Part shown: one piece after another, positions 12,206 through 24,484 of the stretch
Numbering within the stretch: position 1 is the first letter of the stretch
Layout: every line of letters begins with the position of its first letter
Source: Polyodon spathula
Taxonomy: Eukaryota > Chordata > Actinopteri > Acipenseriformes > Polyodontidae
Assembly (NCBI RefSeq): GCF_017654505.1
Contig: NC_054547.1
Location: 30,188,846 to 30,252,845, forward strand
Length of the DNA: 64,000 bases
Direction: 5' to 3'
Translations under genes and position numbers: made by a program
The notes under the pieces: model-generated
Told to the model about the DNA's origin: nothing
The model's database searches: none
The model's input: the letters and a program-made list of their open reading frames with translations, nothing else

Positions 12206-14907
12206 GAAGCTCTATCCGTAATAGACCAGTTATAAACTACTGCCAGAGACACAAACATTTCCTAAACATGGTGGCAATAATGCTGCTGAAATAACATGGT
12301 CAAAAATGTTTCAAGACATTATTATGACTGAAGTATATGTGTGTACTGTGTGTGGTTTCTGTGTATATATTTAGGTGTTTTTGAGTGTCAACGGTTATTA
12401 TATTATCTGTCTCTCTAGGATGGTGCAGCCCTAATAACAGCTCTGCTGAATGACACAGCCGTTCCAAGCATGGGTTGAGCCCCTAGCAGAACTAAACTTT
12501 AAAGTTGTTTTTGTATGAAAGCGAAGGCTGATGCCTTTTTAAAATCGCTTCGCTTCTGTTCATTTGTTCAGCCTCACGGGTCACACTTTCTTGGCCTGAA
12601 ACACACCATTCCAATATTTTAAAGCATGCCAACAGAAATAGAATATTGGATGATTTGGAATTGAAATCTCTCAATGCGCCACCAACTGCTAATGGATTCC
12701 TATGCTGACAGCACGTACACCTGACAGCACTATATGCCAGGTCTCTGAAAAGCTTTTTGCTGAAGAATATACATATTATAGACTAATTTGTCTTTTACAA
12801 GGCTTACAGTGTGGATCCTACATTTAACAGAAAACTATAATACTACTGAAGGAAGCAATTATGTGTCAGTACTATGCAAAGAGGGTTAAAGGCACACAAA
12901 GTATTTGAATGCACACTGTCCACATTTAAAGCTGGAGTAATCTGTAGTAAAAAGCTTTGACATTATTTCCCAATGTTCCTTTCAATGCAAATTTTTACAG
13001 TACACGTTTAGATTATGACTTTATTTTAACTGGGCTGAAGTTCCTAACTAATAATTTCAGTCCTATTCAGAAGAAATGACATTCCTTCCCATTAATGCAC
13101 TAACCTTAGTAATCAACAGTGTAATGAGAATCCTAAAAAAAAAAAAAAACACCTCAAGGCTGTGTAATGGCAGGAGAAGGGTCGGGGTCATGTAATTAGA
13201 AAATGTACACTTAAGGGCAATGTCCTGTGAAAGACCAATCTATTTGCAATGGTGCGGCCGGTTGGTTCCATCTGTCGCTGCTCAAGTGAAAATCTTCTGT
13301 AGTTTCTGTTGTGCACATCTGTTCTGGGGTCTTATTGGACAATTGCCAGTATCTACCAGATCGCTAGTCACAAGACAAAACCACCCAAACCATTACACTC
13401 ATCATTTACTATAGTGTGTACAGACTACTTAAGTCAAAGCCCACTATTATCAGAAGTGATTGGCACTCATTCACATTTATCAAGAGCTTTTCCATTTCTA
13501 TCTATAACACAAAACTGTGTTGTCATCAACTTTTCTCTGAAGCCAACTGCTTCAGGGATGAAGGGGTATAATTTACAATGCATTAGTTTGTTGGTACTGC
13601 ACACTACATTTGTAAGTTATATGCACAGCTATGACAAAAAACTAAGAGCAAAACATTCATCTTTGTTTATAAAGTGCAAATTGGAAGTCATCAAAAAAAG
13701 TAGATAGGAATCAATATCGCTCATTGCATTTCACATCACTGAAATATTCTGCAGGCTTTGTTCATTTGCCTTGCAGATAAGGACAGCAAACCTTTGTGGA
13801 ATATATTGGAAGATCTATGTGCTTGTGCACAGAGCCGCAGAGCCGCAAGCACGTTAGGGAGAGCATTACAGGAATTGTAGTGTTGAAAACATAATTGGCA
13901 CACACTCAAAACGCCAAGATGTTCAGAAAGATGAGTCTCAGCAGCTCTAATGATTAGAAAGATAGCCCAGCAGAGCACAGTCATTACCACACAGCACACA
14001 CGACCAGCATTGTCCATGACAGCCATCTTTTTAATTATCTCAGCCAACATCGAGCAGAATCAAATTTCCTTCACTCAAGCTGGTGTACTAACTTGACATC
14101 AACATCCTACAGTACACACACACACGCTTACAATATTTGATAACTGCTGTACTATGAGAAGAGGCATCACAAGGGATCCCTTCTGGTAGAGGGTCATGTA
14201 AACCTCAAACTCAAGCCAAACCTCTGGATACATAAAAATGTGAACAGTCCCCAGATCTTTATAACCTTTTGTTTCGACTTGATTTACACAGAGGAGAGCA
14301 GACCTCTGCCTCCCCAAAAGCTCTAGCTTTATAGCAGATTGGGGCACACCTGGGAATGGCAAATGTATTTCAATGTTTTGTAAAAAGTAAACCTGTGCTT
14401 AGTGCACAAAAACAAAGATGTTTAATTAGCCACAGTTAAGCCACAACAGATTCAGAATACAAGAAAAAAAATGCCAGGCTTATAATAAAGCAGGCCAAAT
14501 TCATACAGTAAGACAAGGGATTCAACTGCCTCATAGTTCGTAAGCAAATCCCAGGTTGTCACTGAAATATTCCCTTAAAAGGCTATACAGGGAAACATTC
14601 TAAGTACCACCATACATTCAAAATGTCTAAATGTAAGCAGACTCTTAGGCCAATATTGTTTCTATGATCTAAACTACATTAGATTAATAGCAATAACATA
14701 TAGTAAGGTGATGCATTCTTCTCTCAATTAATTCCCAACACAAGTTTAAATACTTTTACTTTGTTTATTACAGAAATAAATTACTTTATTACAGAAAGGC
14801 GTAGTCAATGGAACACATTTTAATCTGTTCTGCTTAACTCCTCATTTCAATGCAAAACTAGTGTTTTACATACTGCAATTGAAACAACAAGGAAGGGTGC
14901 ACAAATG
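12206..14907. other. Unique non-coding sequence
   Basis: No gene is supported. A possible splice acceptor with a short open tail is at 12410-12478. Open frames at 13309-13707 (132 codons) and 13736-14050 minus (104 codons) have no family motif. The second has a hydrophobic stretch, but also no start context or splice evidence. Confidence 0.5.
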
Positions 14908-15440
14908 TTAAGTTATTATCATAACCTTGGTTCTTGGATCCTGTTATGGAGACCCAAAGGGGACAGTGGGTCGATTCCTGGGAGGCAAAGAGATCTATCT
15001 GTGCTTTTCTGAACCTCTTCCAAATGAGGTTCACCATCTCGGGGTGAAGCCTCTATTCTGAGATGCTGGACACTCCCCTTGCCTAGTTTATCAACCCGGG
15101 CAGGTGTACTGCCCGCAGTGAGAGGAGGTTCTTGTGCGCCAGAGCAAAAGCTTGCAGGCTACATGATGGAGACTGGGAGACCTGAGGCCGCCCTGCTGCC
15201 TTGTATACACCACCATGGTGCTATTGTCCATACGGACAAGCACATGTCTCACTTGAACCTCCTGCAAAAAAATACTGCAAGGCCAGGTAAACTGCCTGCA
15301 GCTCCAACATATTTATAGAGACCCTGACAGGGGAGTTCCATACCCCACTTGCCCCCCTTCCATCCCATAGCCGAGGCTGGACGCGTCAGTGGTGATGACC
15401 TCCCTTCTGGTGATGCTTCCCAGCACTATGCCTACACGTA
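14908..15440 (-). pseudogene. DIRS-type retrotransposon, RNase H domain fragment
   Basis: The minus strand encodes the RNase H part of a DIRS-like element (tyrosine-recombinase retrotransposon). In order: VVTTDASSLGYGM near 15395; LELQAVYLALQYFF near 15285; the VRMDNSTMVVYTRQQGGLRS block near 15225; LLSLRAVHLPGLIN near 15130; then LHPEMVNLIWKRF and the signature DLFAS..ESTHCPLWVS at 14950-15000. The two Asp residues expected of RNase H (TDAS and MDN) are present. At least three frame changes and several stops break it. It runs straight into TTATTATCATAACCTTGG near 14917, which resembles the DIRS terminal repeat at 33232. The copy is therefore probably an internally deleted element lacking the recombinase. 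Confidence 0.82.
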
Positions 15441-16010
15441 GATGGGCAGGCTATGTCCACCAAGAAAGAGCCTTCAGACAGTGGCGAGACACTGGTTCAG
15501 TGCTTGCCCCTGGTCGGTATGATACGGTGGGTGAACTGGAGCGGTACCGGGGTAATCGGTCAGTTCGGTACCGGTTTGGTGCTTGCACCGACCGGTGTAG
15601 TAACCTCGTTCTGTGTTCGGTACAGGTACTGGGTCGAGAACGGAGTGGGTCAGTGACCTACAGCTCTACTCGATTCACGTTACCACAAGAAGTGGTATAT
15701 ATGGATTCCCACCGGTATTAGCTTCAGGCAAAACCACACACAGACACTGCTAATATGACTGGGGGATTTCTGCTTGTTAGAACCCTAACAGCCTTTGTAA
15801 TGGTGCTGCAAGCAGTCATCAAGACGGCAACGAGACTCTGTGGGAGAGAATGCAAGCAGTCTGACCCGAAGCGTGTATCTCAGTCAATGCAGAGCTGTTG
15901 AGCCAACATCTGAGGAGAGCACAAGTCAACTCAAGGGGCGACAAGAGCCACCAGCTTCACGCAGGGCACAAGGTAACGGAGGAAGATGTAACAAACAACA
16001 GGTTGTGTGC
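15441..16010. mobile_element. GC-richer block rich in GGTAC/CGGT, probably DIRS 5' part
   Basis: Clearly richer in G and C than its surroundings, with many GGTACCGG-like words (about 15535-15600). It directly adjoins the RNase H fragment on the side where gag would lie. A similar GGTAC-rich block adjoins the other DIRS fragment at 34480-35080. No gag protein is recognised; the open frame at 15389-15721 plus runs against the element and is rejected. Confidence 0.4.
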
Positions 16011-17504
<1,494 letters not shown>

Positions 17505-17512
17505 CACACACA

Positions 17513-18850
17513 CAGTGGTTTGCAGAAGTATTCAACCCCTGCAAAGTTTTCATATTTTGTTGGCACCTGAGCATACTCCATGATGCTTTCAAACTAGGCT
17601 TTACATGTAGAATCTACACAAACTACTCCACATTGATCAAGTTAAAAAATGCATATATAATATAAATAAGTAAGATTTACAGAGAAACAGATTAATCTCA
17701 GTTGAATAAGTATTCAACCCATTTGCTACTGCAGCCCTAATTCAGCTCAGGTGCAAATGATTTGTTTGAAAGATCACAAAATTAGTGAAATTGTTTCAGC
17801 CTGTGTATACTCAAAGTGGTTTAACTTGTAGATAATTTCCCTCAGGTATACAAAGACTTTCAACCTGCAACTCACATAGTGATCTAACAAAGCAACCATG
17901 AAGACCAAGAAGCTTTTGAAACAAGTCATGGATAAAGTGGTAGAGAGGCACAGAGCAGGAGAAGGGTATAAGAACATTTTACAGGTGCTGATTATCCCTC
18001 TCAGCACAGTGAAGTCCATCATTAAGAAGTGGAAGATGCATCATACCACCCAGACACTACACAGATCAGATCACCCTCCCAAACAGAGTAGCTGGACAAG
18101 CAGGAAACCGGTTCAGGATGTCACTCTGAAAACAATGACCTTGAGAAGTCTGCAAAGTTCTGTGTCTGAGATGGGAGTCAGTGTTTACGCATCAAGCCGG
18201 TCCCTACACAAAGTTGGTCTGTATGGACAGGTGGTAAGAAAGAAGCCATTACTCAAAAAGCCTCATCTTAAAGCATATATGGAGTTTGAGAAAAAGCATG
18301 TAGATGATACTGCAGACATGTGACAAAATGTTTTGTGGTCTGACTAAACTAAAATGGAACTTTTTGGCCTAAATGCAAAGCGTTATGTTTGGTGCAAACC
18401 CAATACAGTGCATCACCCAAAGAACACCATCCCTACTGTGAAGCATGGTGGTGGCAACATCATGTTATGGGGATGTTTCTCTTTGCAGGGACTGGGGCAC
18501 TTGTCAGGATAGAAGGGAAAATGAATGGAGCAAACTACAGAGAAGTCCTTGAGGAAAACCTGCTGCCCTCTGCAAGAAAGCTGAAACTGGGACGGAAGTT
18601 CACCTTTCAGCATGACAACGACCCAAAGTCAGAGCTCCGACCTAAATCCAATCAAAAAATTTGTGGCATGACTTGAAGATTGCTGTCCATCAACACTCCC
18701 CAAGGAACTTGACAGAGCTTGAACAGTTTTGTAAAGAGGATTGATCAAATATTGTCATATCTAGGTGTACAAAGTCAGTAGAGACCTATCCCAACAGACT
18801 CACAGCTGTAACTGCTGCCAAAGGTGCTTCCACCAAGTATTAACTCGGGG
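17513..18850 (+). mobile_element. Tc1/mariner element, defective
   Basis: The left end reads CAGTGGTTTGCAGAAGTATT, a Tc1-type terminal repeat. A second related motif, GTTGAATAAGTATTCAACCC, lies at 17702-17721, about 190 bp further in. This is the IR/DR arrangement of two transposase sites in one end. The transposase relic follows at 17898. The right end is missing: after the C-terminal phrase GASTKY near 18840 the sequence passes into a LINE 3' end without a right terminal repeat. Confidence 0.85.
17898..18850 (+). pseudogene. Tc1 transposase pseudogene
   Basis: Starts at ATG 17898 with MKTKKLLKQVMDKVVERH and a helix-turn-helix region around STVKSIIKKW. The first frame stops after 141 codons at 18323; a full Tc1 transposase is about 340 residues. 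Further on are WSD (18336-18344, first catalytic Asp) followed at once by TAA where Glu is normal. Next come a frame change, the [15 protein letters not shown] block near 18445-18480, [20 protein letters not shown], and QHDNDPK near 18610 (second Asp). About 70 bp are then deleted before DLNPIKK near 18640, where the third catalytic residue, normally Glu in NPIEN, is Lys. The C-terminal part LTAVTAAKGASTKY is readable. It cannot make active transposase. Confidence 0.88.
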
Positions 18851-18867
18851 GGAGGATAGATATATAC

Positions 18868-19256
18868 TCTGGCCTGCTTGTTATCCCCAAGCAAAAGTGC
18901 ACCACACTTGAATGCTTGTTTAGCTTCATGGCTCCAACTCTTTGGTTTCTGAGCTTTGGTGTTTGATGCTCCCACCATCGCTCGCTTTAAATCCTACTCT
19001 CAACACCCACATGTTCTCTGTTGCTTTCCATGCTCTTGAAGCCTGATATCTGCTATTAGTTGCTGTGTTGCTACTGCTATTTCATGTATTATGCTACTAT
19101 CATGTATTATGCACTTTCCACTGTATTTAATGTATTATGCTTTTTTGGTTTGTTTTACTGTATAGCATATGTTACTGCATCTTATAAAGCACTTTGTGAT
19201 GGTGGTCCACTACAAAAGGCGCTATATAAAATAAAGATTGATTGATTGATATTCAC
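18868..19256 (+). mobile_element. LINE 3' end, L2-like, copy 1
   Basis: Begins in a degenerate C-terminal reading (SFMAPTLW near 18926, then frame slips). It continues through a 3' UTR with TTTCCATGCTCTTGAAGCC, several CATGTATTATGC words, and the closing block AAAGCACTTTGTGATGGTGG, GGCGCTATATAAAATAAAG. The tail is a GATTGATT repeat. The APTLW phrase followed by an AAAGCGCTTTGTGATGG end is typical of L2-clade LINEs. It joins directly to the truncated Tc1 element. Confidence 0.7.
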
Positions 19257-19569
19257 TCACACACACAGGGTGCGAAATAACCGACGGCACCAGTTGTCAC
19301 AATGCCTTTCAAATTGAGAAAAACTTAGTTTGTCCCTCAGCAACAGCACTTCCGATCTACAACCCATTCACAAACTTGCTCAGCGTCAGCTGGACCGTTC
19401 TGTCACAATTCAATTTAATTCTGTCTAATCTCGTCCTCCAAGAAAATGACTCATTATTATGATATATTATTGTTGCCATTCTTTTTAATGTGCACCTCCC
19501 AGCAGTAAGCCATGAGAAAGACATACTGTATCATTGGTTAAGGGCTATGGCAAGCCATTTTAACATTTA
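19257..19569. other. Unique non-coding sequence
   Basis: No gene or repeat recognised in this short gap. Confidence 0.5.
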
Positions 19570-20400
19570 GTCCTCAATTGCTGATATCAAGAATTGCATT
19601 TTTGATATCAAGAAATATACTTTTGATATCAAGAATAGCATTTTTAGTATCAGTATTGTAATCACATTTTTTATATCAAAAATACAATTCTTGATATAAA
19701 AGTGCAACTTTTGATATAAAAAAATGCAATTCTTGATATCAAAATGCAATTTGTGATATCAAAAATGCGTACTAATGAGCATCCGGTTTGAATTCTTGAT
19801 ATCAAAAATGGATACTAATTAGGTGATTGCACCCGGTCTGTATGTTTGTTTTGTGTTTGGAAAAATGTCTGAGAATTCTAGTGACATGGACAATGTTTTA
19901 CAAGCAACTCATAGAAAACGTACTTCCAGGCAGGATTGGAACTCGCAAGGCTTATATAGTTTCAAATAATTAATACAGAAGTAGTAATGTTCAACTAATG
20001 CATTCTGAATACAGAAAGCTTTTTTTTTTTAATATATAGTTTATACAACACGTTATGACCATACAATAAATTGTTAAGTCTCTTTTTCTTGGTTTTTTAA
20101 AAGACCTGCGTGTTAAAATCACTAACTCTAATGCTTCGTTATTGTTAGACATGTCCGTTCTGGCCCATTCTATAGATGAAAAAAACGCACCTTAATACAG
20201 CAGAAACATTATCAACACTATCGGCCATGGCATTCTGGGCATACCCAGGACAATGTGCTTACAAATGTGTCGACCGTAAAATTCTGTCTTAATAGTATGC
20301 GTTTTTGAAGTCCAAAAGTGAATCCAGACGTTCATTAGCATGCATTTTTTATATAAAAAATTCAGACCAGATGTTCATTAGCATGGATCGTTGATGCTTT
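19570..20400. mobile_element. Candidate non-autonomous element with GATATC palindrome array
   Basis: From 19580 to 19812 the ten-base palindrome TTGATATCAA or a close variant recurs, with six perfect GATATC cores and about four variants (AGTATC, TATATC, GATATA). Units are linked by GAATTGCATTTTT-like words. The phrase TACTAATGAGCATCCGGTTT (about 19769) returns inverted at about 20362-20392, and again in part at 20330. That gives the block inverted, transposon-like ends. A 35-codon reading from ATG 19866 (MSENSSDMDNVLQATHRKR) between the ends is unidentified. Family unknown. Confidence 0.5.
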
Positions 20401-21032
20401 AAAATGAGAATACACTTCTAATCCTCTCTAAACCAGTTGATAAAAGTTTCATGAACAGCAAACTTTATTTAAATAATCCAAATAAGATTCCTTCATGTTT
20501 TATGACTGTGATTCCACACTTACCCCAAAAATGTCAGTAACTGGCTTTTTTAAAACAACTCCATTACAATGCTGCATGTTAATACTATAGTATTTTACTG
20601 TGAAAGTCACAACTTCTTGTGAGAGTCCAGGAAAATCTTGTAAAATCAATGCCCACTTACACATGTAAACATGAGTTTCTCGTGAAAATGTTAATTAGCT
20701 CGTTCAAGTCCTTTCCTAAAGCTGCTATAAAAGTCACATGGGAATATACAAGTTACCATGGTCCAAAGTGGCAGCAGGGAAATTAATGTTTTGTTTGCAG
20801 TATTTCCTTTATCAGATTGATATTGTGATAACCCCACTTTTTCTCTGTCTTCTCTAGAACTTTGCATAATGCTAATCATACACAGATCTAAATGTGTTTG
20901 TAGAGTATCATACAGATTGTAAGTTTCTGTTTAAAATTGTTACTAAAAATGTTTGATAAACTGCATCGTGGGCTTGTGAATTCAGGTGGTTACAGCTACT
21001 GTACAGTACTTCAAAATACACTTGCAAATAGC
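20401..21032. other. Unique non-coding sequence
   Basis: No gene seen; the short open frame at 20691-20879 minus has no motif. Confidence 0.5.
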
Positions 21033-21285
21033 TTTCCATGCTCTTTAAGCCTGATATCTGCTATCAGCTGCTGTGTTTTTGCTACTGTATTTAATGTACT
21101 ATGCATTTTTCACTATTTCATGTATTATGTATTTTTCACTGTACTGTATTATGCATTGTTTCTTACTGTATATTATTTCTCTGTATATAAAGTGTTATGG
21201 ATTTTCTTGTTACTGCATCTTGTAAAGCGCTTTGTGATGGTGGTCCGCTATGAAAGCCACTATATAAAATAAAGATTGATTGAGG
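21033..21285 (+). mobile_element. LINE 3' end, L2-like, copy 2
   Basis: A second, shorter copy of the 3' UTR seen at 19022-19256, same orientation: TTTCCATGCTCTTTAAGCC, repeated ATGTATTATGCATTTTTC words, AAAGCGCTTTGTGATGGTGG, ATATAAAATAAAGATTGATT. It contains no coding part. Confidence 0.78.
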
Positions 21286-22399
21286 GGCAAATCAGATTTT
21301 TAATAACCATTTACGTGAAACACGATGACACATGGATTATTTCTTGTGAAACTTTTCTCTGCTCATGTAAACAGTACTTTGGGGATTTTCACGGATAACA
21401 GCACGAGAAACTAAGTGGGCCGTCAGCATTGCTAATTTAAATCTGACCCCTGTCCCCCTCTCTTTCATTTGCATAGCGTTTGGGGAAACCATAGGCGATC
21501 CAAAGGGAAATGAGAGGCTTTACATGTAAACACAAAAAGGCACCATGTCCAGGATTATTTCACGAGAAACAGATGTCTCGATTAAAAGCAAACACTCATG
21601 TAACGTGGTCTAATGTGTCAAATAAAGTTATTCCAAAGCCTCAATCATAAATTAGACAAACATTTCAACAAAATAAGGTCTATTAAAGTGGTCTATTCAA
21701 TTATTACTGTGGCTTAAATAATTTAAACAAGTCCCATGATGTTTCAGCAACAATGCACACTGAGGCACACTGCTGACACTTTTCAAAATCACACAGGAGA
21801 CCAGTGAAATACTTTGGTGAAATGGTTTGGCATTCTGAGCAATGAACTCAATGTCAAGTGGCAAGTACATGTCGATTAAAAAGCGAGATTTATGGGCCCA
21901 GTAGTGTATCAGGTGAAGTCCTCATTTCACTTTCAGTGGACTCACTGTATACATTAACATGATCAGCGTGGTACAGAACTACTTGAAACCACGAATTCCA
22001 TCACGTCACCACTGGTTCTGGACACACAAGCACTTGATCACGACTGATCTACTGTTTTTCTGTAAGAAAAGCTTTGAAGTTTCATTACGCCGCTGATTGC
22101 TAGCCAGACTTACAATATGTGCATTGCATGTTCTATGCACTGAATTAGGAAGTAGACCACATAGTACTTCATTACATGCCCGAGTACAGTATGTGGCATT
22201 TTGTCACAATCCCAGACACCTTGTTAAACTCAATAGCAGTGTGAGAGCTGACGTGTTCCTTACTACTCTAGTTAAGGAGGGAAGTCGAGGAGAATAATCA
22301 GGCTACGTTGCAAATTCCAGCAGCTGCTGAATTGTGCGTGCCATGAAGTAAAAATCAAGTCTTGAGATTTTGTAACATGCAGAGCTACCACTTGCAGAG
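21286..22399. other. Unique or unassigned repetitive sequence
   Basis: Contains words such as ACATGTAAACA, also seen at 20660 and in 37208-37600, so parts may belong to an unassigned MITE. No gene recognised. Confidence 0.4.
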
Positions 22400-22505
22400 G
22401 TTTTGTGTTGTGCAACACTGCCCCAGTACACTGCTAGACATTGCGGTAGAAGCCTAATATTGCGGGATCTGTTAATTTCCACAATATTGCGAATTAAGTA
22501 GGGCC
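22400..22505 (-). mobile_element. hAT-like terminal fragment
   Basis: The minus strand starts with GGGCCCTACTTAATTCGCAA next to the microsatellite and continues with CAATATTGTGG. It resembles the start of the hAT piece at 7851. Only one end is visible. Confidence 0.35.

Positions 22506-22508
<3 letters not shown>

Positions 22509-22598
<90 letters not shown>
22509..22598. repeat. (AT)n(GT)n compound microsatellite
   Basis: About 68 bp AT followed by about 22 bp GT. Confidence 0.96.
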
Positions 22599-24484
22599 CT
22601 TCCTTAAACTGTAATTCTGCAAATTGTGTATCTTTAATATCTTTAATACTGTTAATTGTTACTTAATTAATCTTTAACTAACACTGTATCATAAAAATCA
22701 CACAATTGGTATTATTCCATCAGAGCTGGTTCTTTTCTACAAATGTAATGACCCAGAATCTAGACGAATACATTACTCTTCCATAACAGCATTTTTTTTG
22801 TAAGACAGGCTTTTGGAGGGACTGATGTAATCTAAGCACAAAAACCTGTTAGAACAATCATTTTTTGTTCCCAAATGACTGAAAAGAACCTAATGATTTC
22901 CGTCCACTTGATTGGGTTTGAAGAATTATCTAAAATGAGGCATAAAAGCAGTTTACATCTGACTGCCCTCACAAATTACACTTGTTCTGGTCTCAGATTT
23001 TGTCTTAGGCATCAAATGTCCATTAAAAAAGAATTAAGTCATTGTTCTTATGCAAAGTCATATGTTTAAATCACGTATATGTGAGACAAAGTGACAGGTT
23101 CCAGGCTGAATATCAGCACAAAGGCTGACAGAAGAGAAAAAAAAAAAAGGCGCATCATAGCTCTTCCCATAAGGCCCAATGTCTTAATGTATTTTGGTCA
23201 ATCTGATTAGGGTGTGATCCTGCTAGATTTGTACCTGTCAATCCGGCAAGCCCCCTGATGCATGAAAGAAGTCAACTTAGAAATCTCAATCCAAGATCCT
23301 CTTAAAAATCACTCCAACTTGTTATTAGTGTGGCAGCTAAAGAAATACATTAACCATCAAAAGGTGTTGGTTCACACCTAACAATCTCACACTATGAGTG
23401 CCAGTTGAAAAACTACAGGGGTATTTTCAGGCACAGCAAGGGAAGTCCAAAGTAACAGTAAGGCTTAAACAGGTTGTCATCCTTTCATCTCTTTGTATAG
23501 GTGAAAGCAATGTTATTTAGGCTGTATTACATAGTGACCCAGTTGACATTAAACAAATTGCAAAGGCATATAAAAAACAGGAAGGTCAAGTGCACCCGCC
23601 ACAGTCCCTCTTGCATTCTGCAACAGTAATAAATTACAAGAAGAAAAGGCTCCACAATCAGCCAATTAACTCAGAAACCCTGAAAGGCCAACACAATTCC
23701 ATCTCTGCAGAGCCTCAACGAGCATATTTATTACAACACTGCTTTTCAAATGCAATAGTCTGACTCAAAAGCAGGAGCAAGTTATTTAATAATTACTATG
23801 TCAACGATTCTGTTGTGAGTTCCATAAGCATATTCAGTTTTATTTTAATATCGCCTTGCTTTCTAAGTGATTTCTTTGCACGCTAAAAGAAGAACACATT
23901 TAATTACAATGACAAGAAACAGAAGCTCATTGCTGCATCTACGTTTTGAATCGCTTTTATTGAATGCCATCTCCACCAATATTTCAGTCTAAACAGTGTT
24001 ACAGATGACAATCTGACATTAGGAAAGAACAAAAATGACAGTGGACATCTTTTCTAATAATGCCTGTTATACATCCATTACTGGGTACTCTAATTGTAGA
24101 ATTGCCCTTCACAAATCAAATCCTCAAAAGAAATGTGTAGGCCACTTTATTTAGACAGCCATTATTTTATTATCTGCTTCCTTCCTGGCAGGTTCATGTC
24201 TGTCACTAGCCATTAAATTACTTTAAAAAAAATTTAAATAAACAAGTAAGATATTGCCAAGTAATTTTATATTATTTATTAATATTACCCAAAAACTAAT
24301 TTACATTTGTGTACAGACAGAAATAATTGTGTTAACCAAACCCTAATAGTTATTACCGGAAAACAGAAAGTTAGGATAATTACCTTATTAATTACTTGGT
24401 ATCTCCAAACAATTATTGTCTTGTTACTATAAAATACAGGGAACAGTAATTTGCACACATACATTACAAATAGATGTATATACA
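22599..24484. other. Unique non-coding sequence
   Basis: Balanced, low-repeat sequence with no open frame of substance. It could contain conserved non-coding elements, which only a cross-species alignment would show. Confidence 0.45.

Noticed and set aside
13309..13707. 132-codon plus-strand open frame
   Set aside because: No motif, no promoter or splice context, and overlapping open frame in another phase; length is within chance for 64 kb of six-frame sequence.
13736..14050. 104-codon minus-strand frame with a hydrophobic stretch (VVMTVLCWAIFLII)
   Set aside because: One possible membrane segment but no family motif, start context or neighbouring exon.
15389..15721. 110-codon plus-strand frame rich in Arg and Gly
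   Set aside because: Lies antisense to the DIRS fragment, in a GC-rich block with few stop codons.
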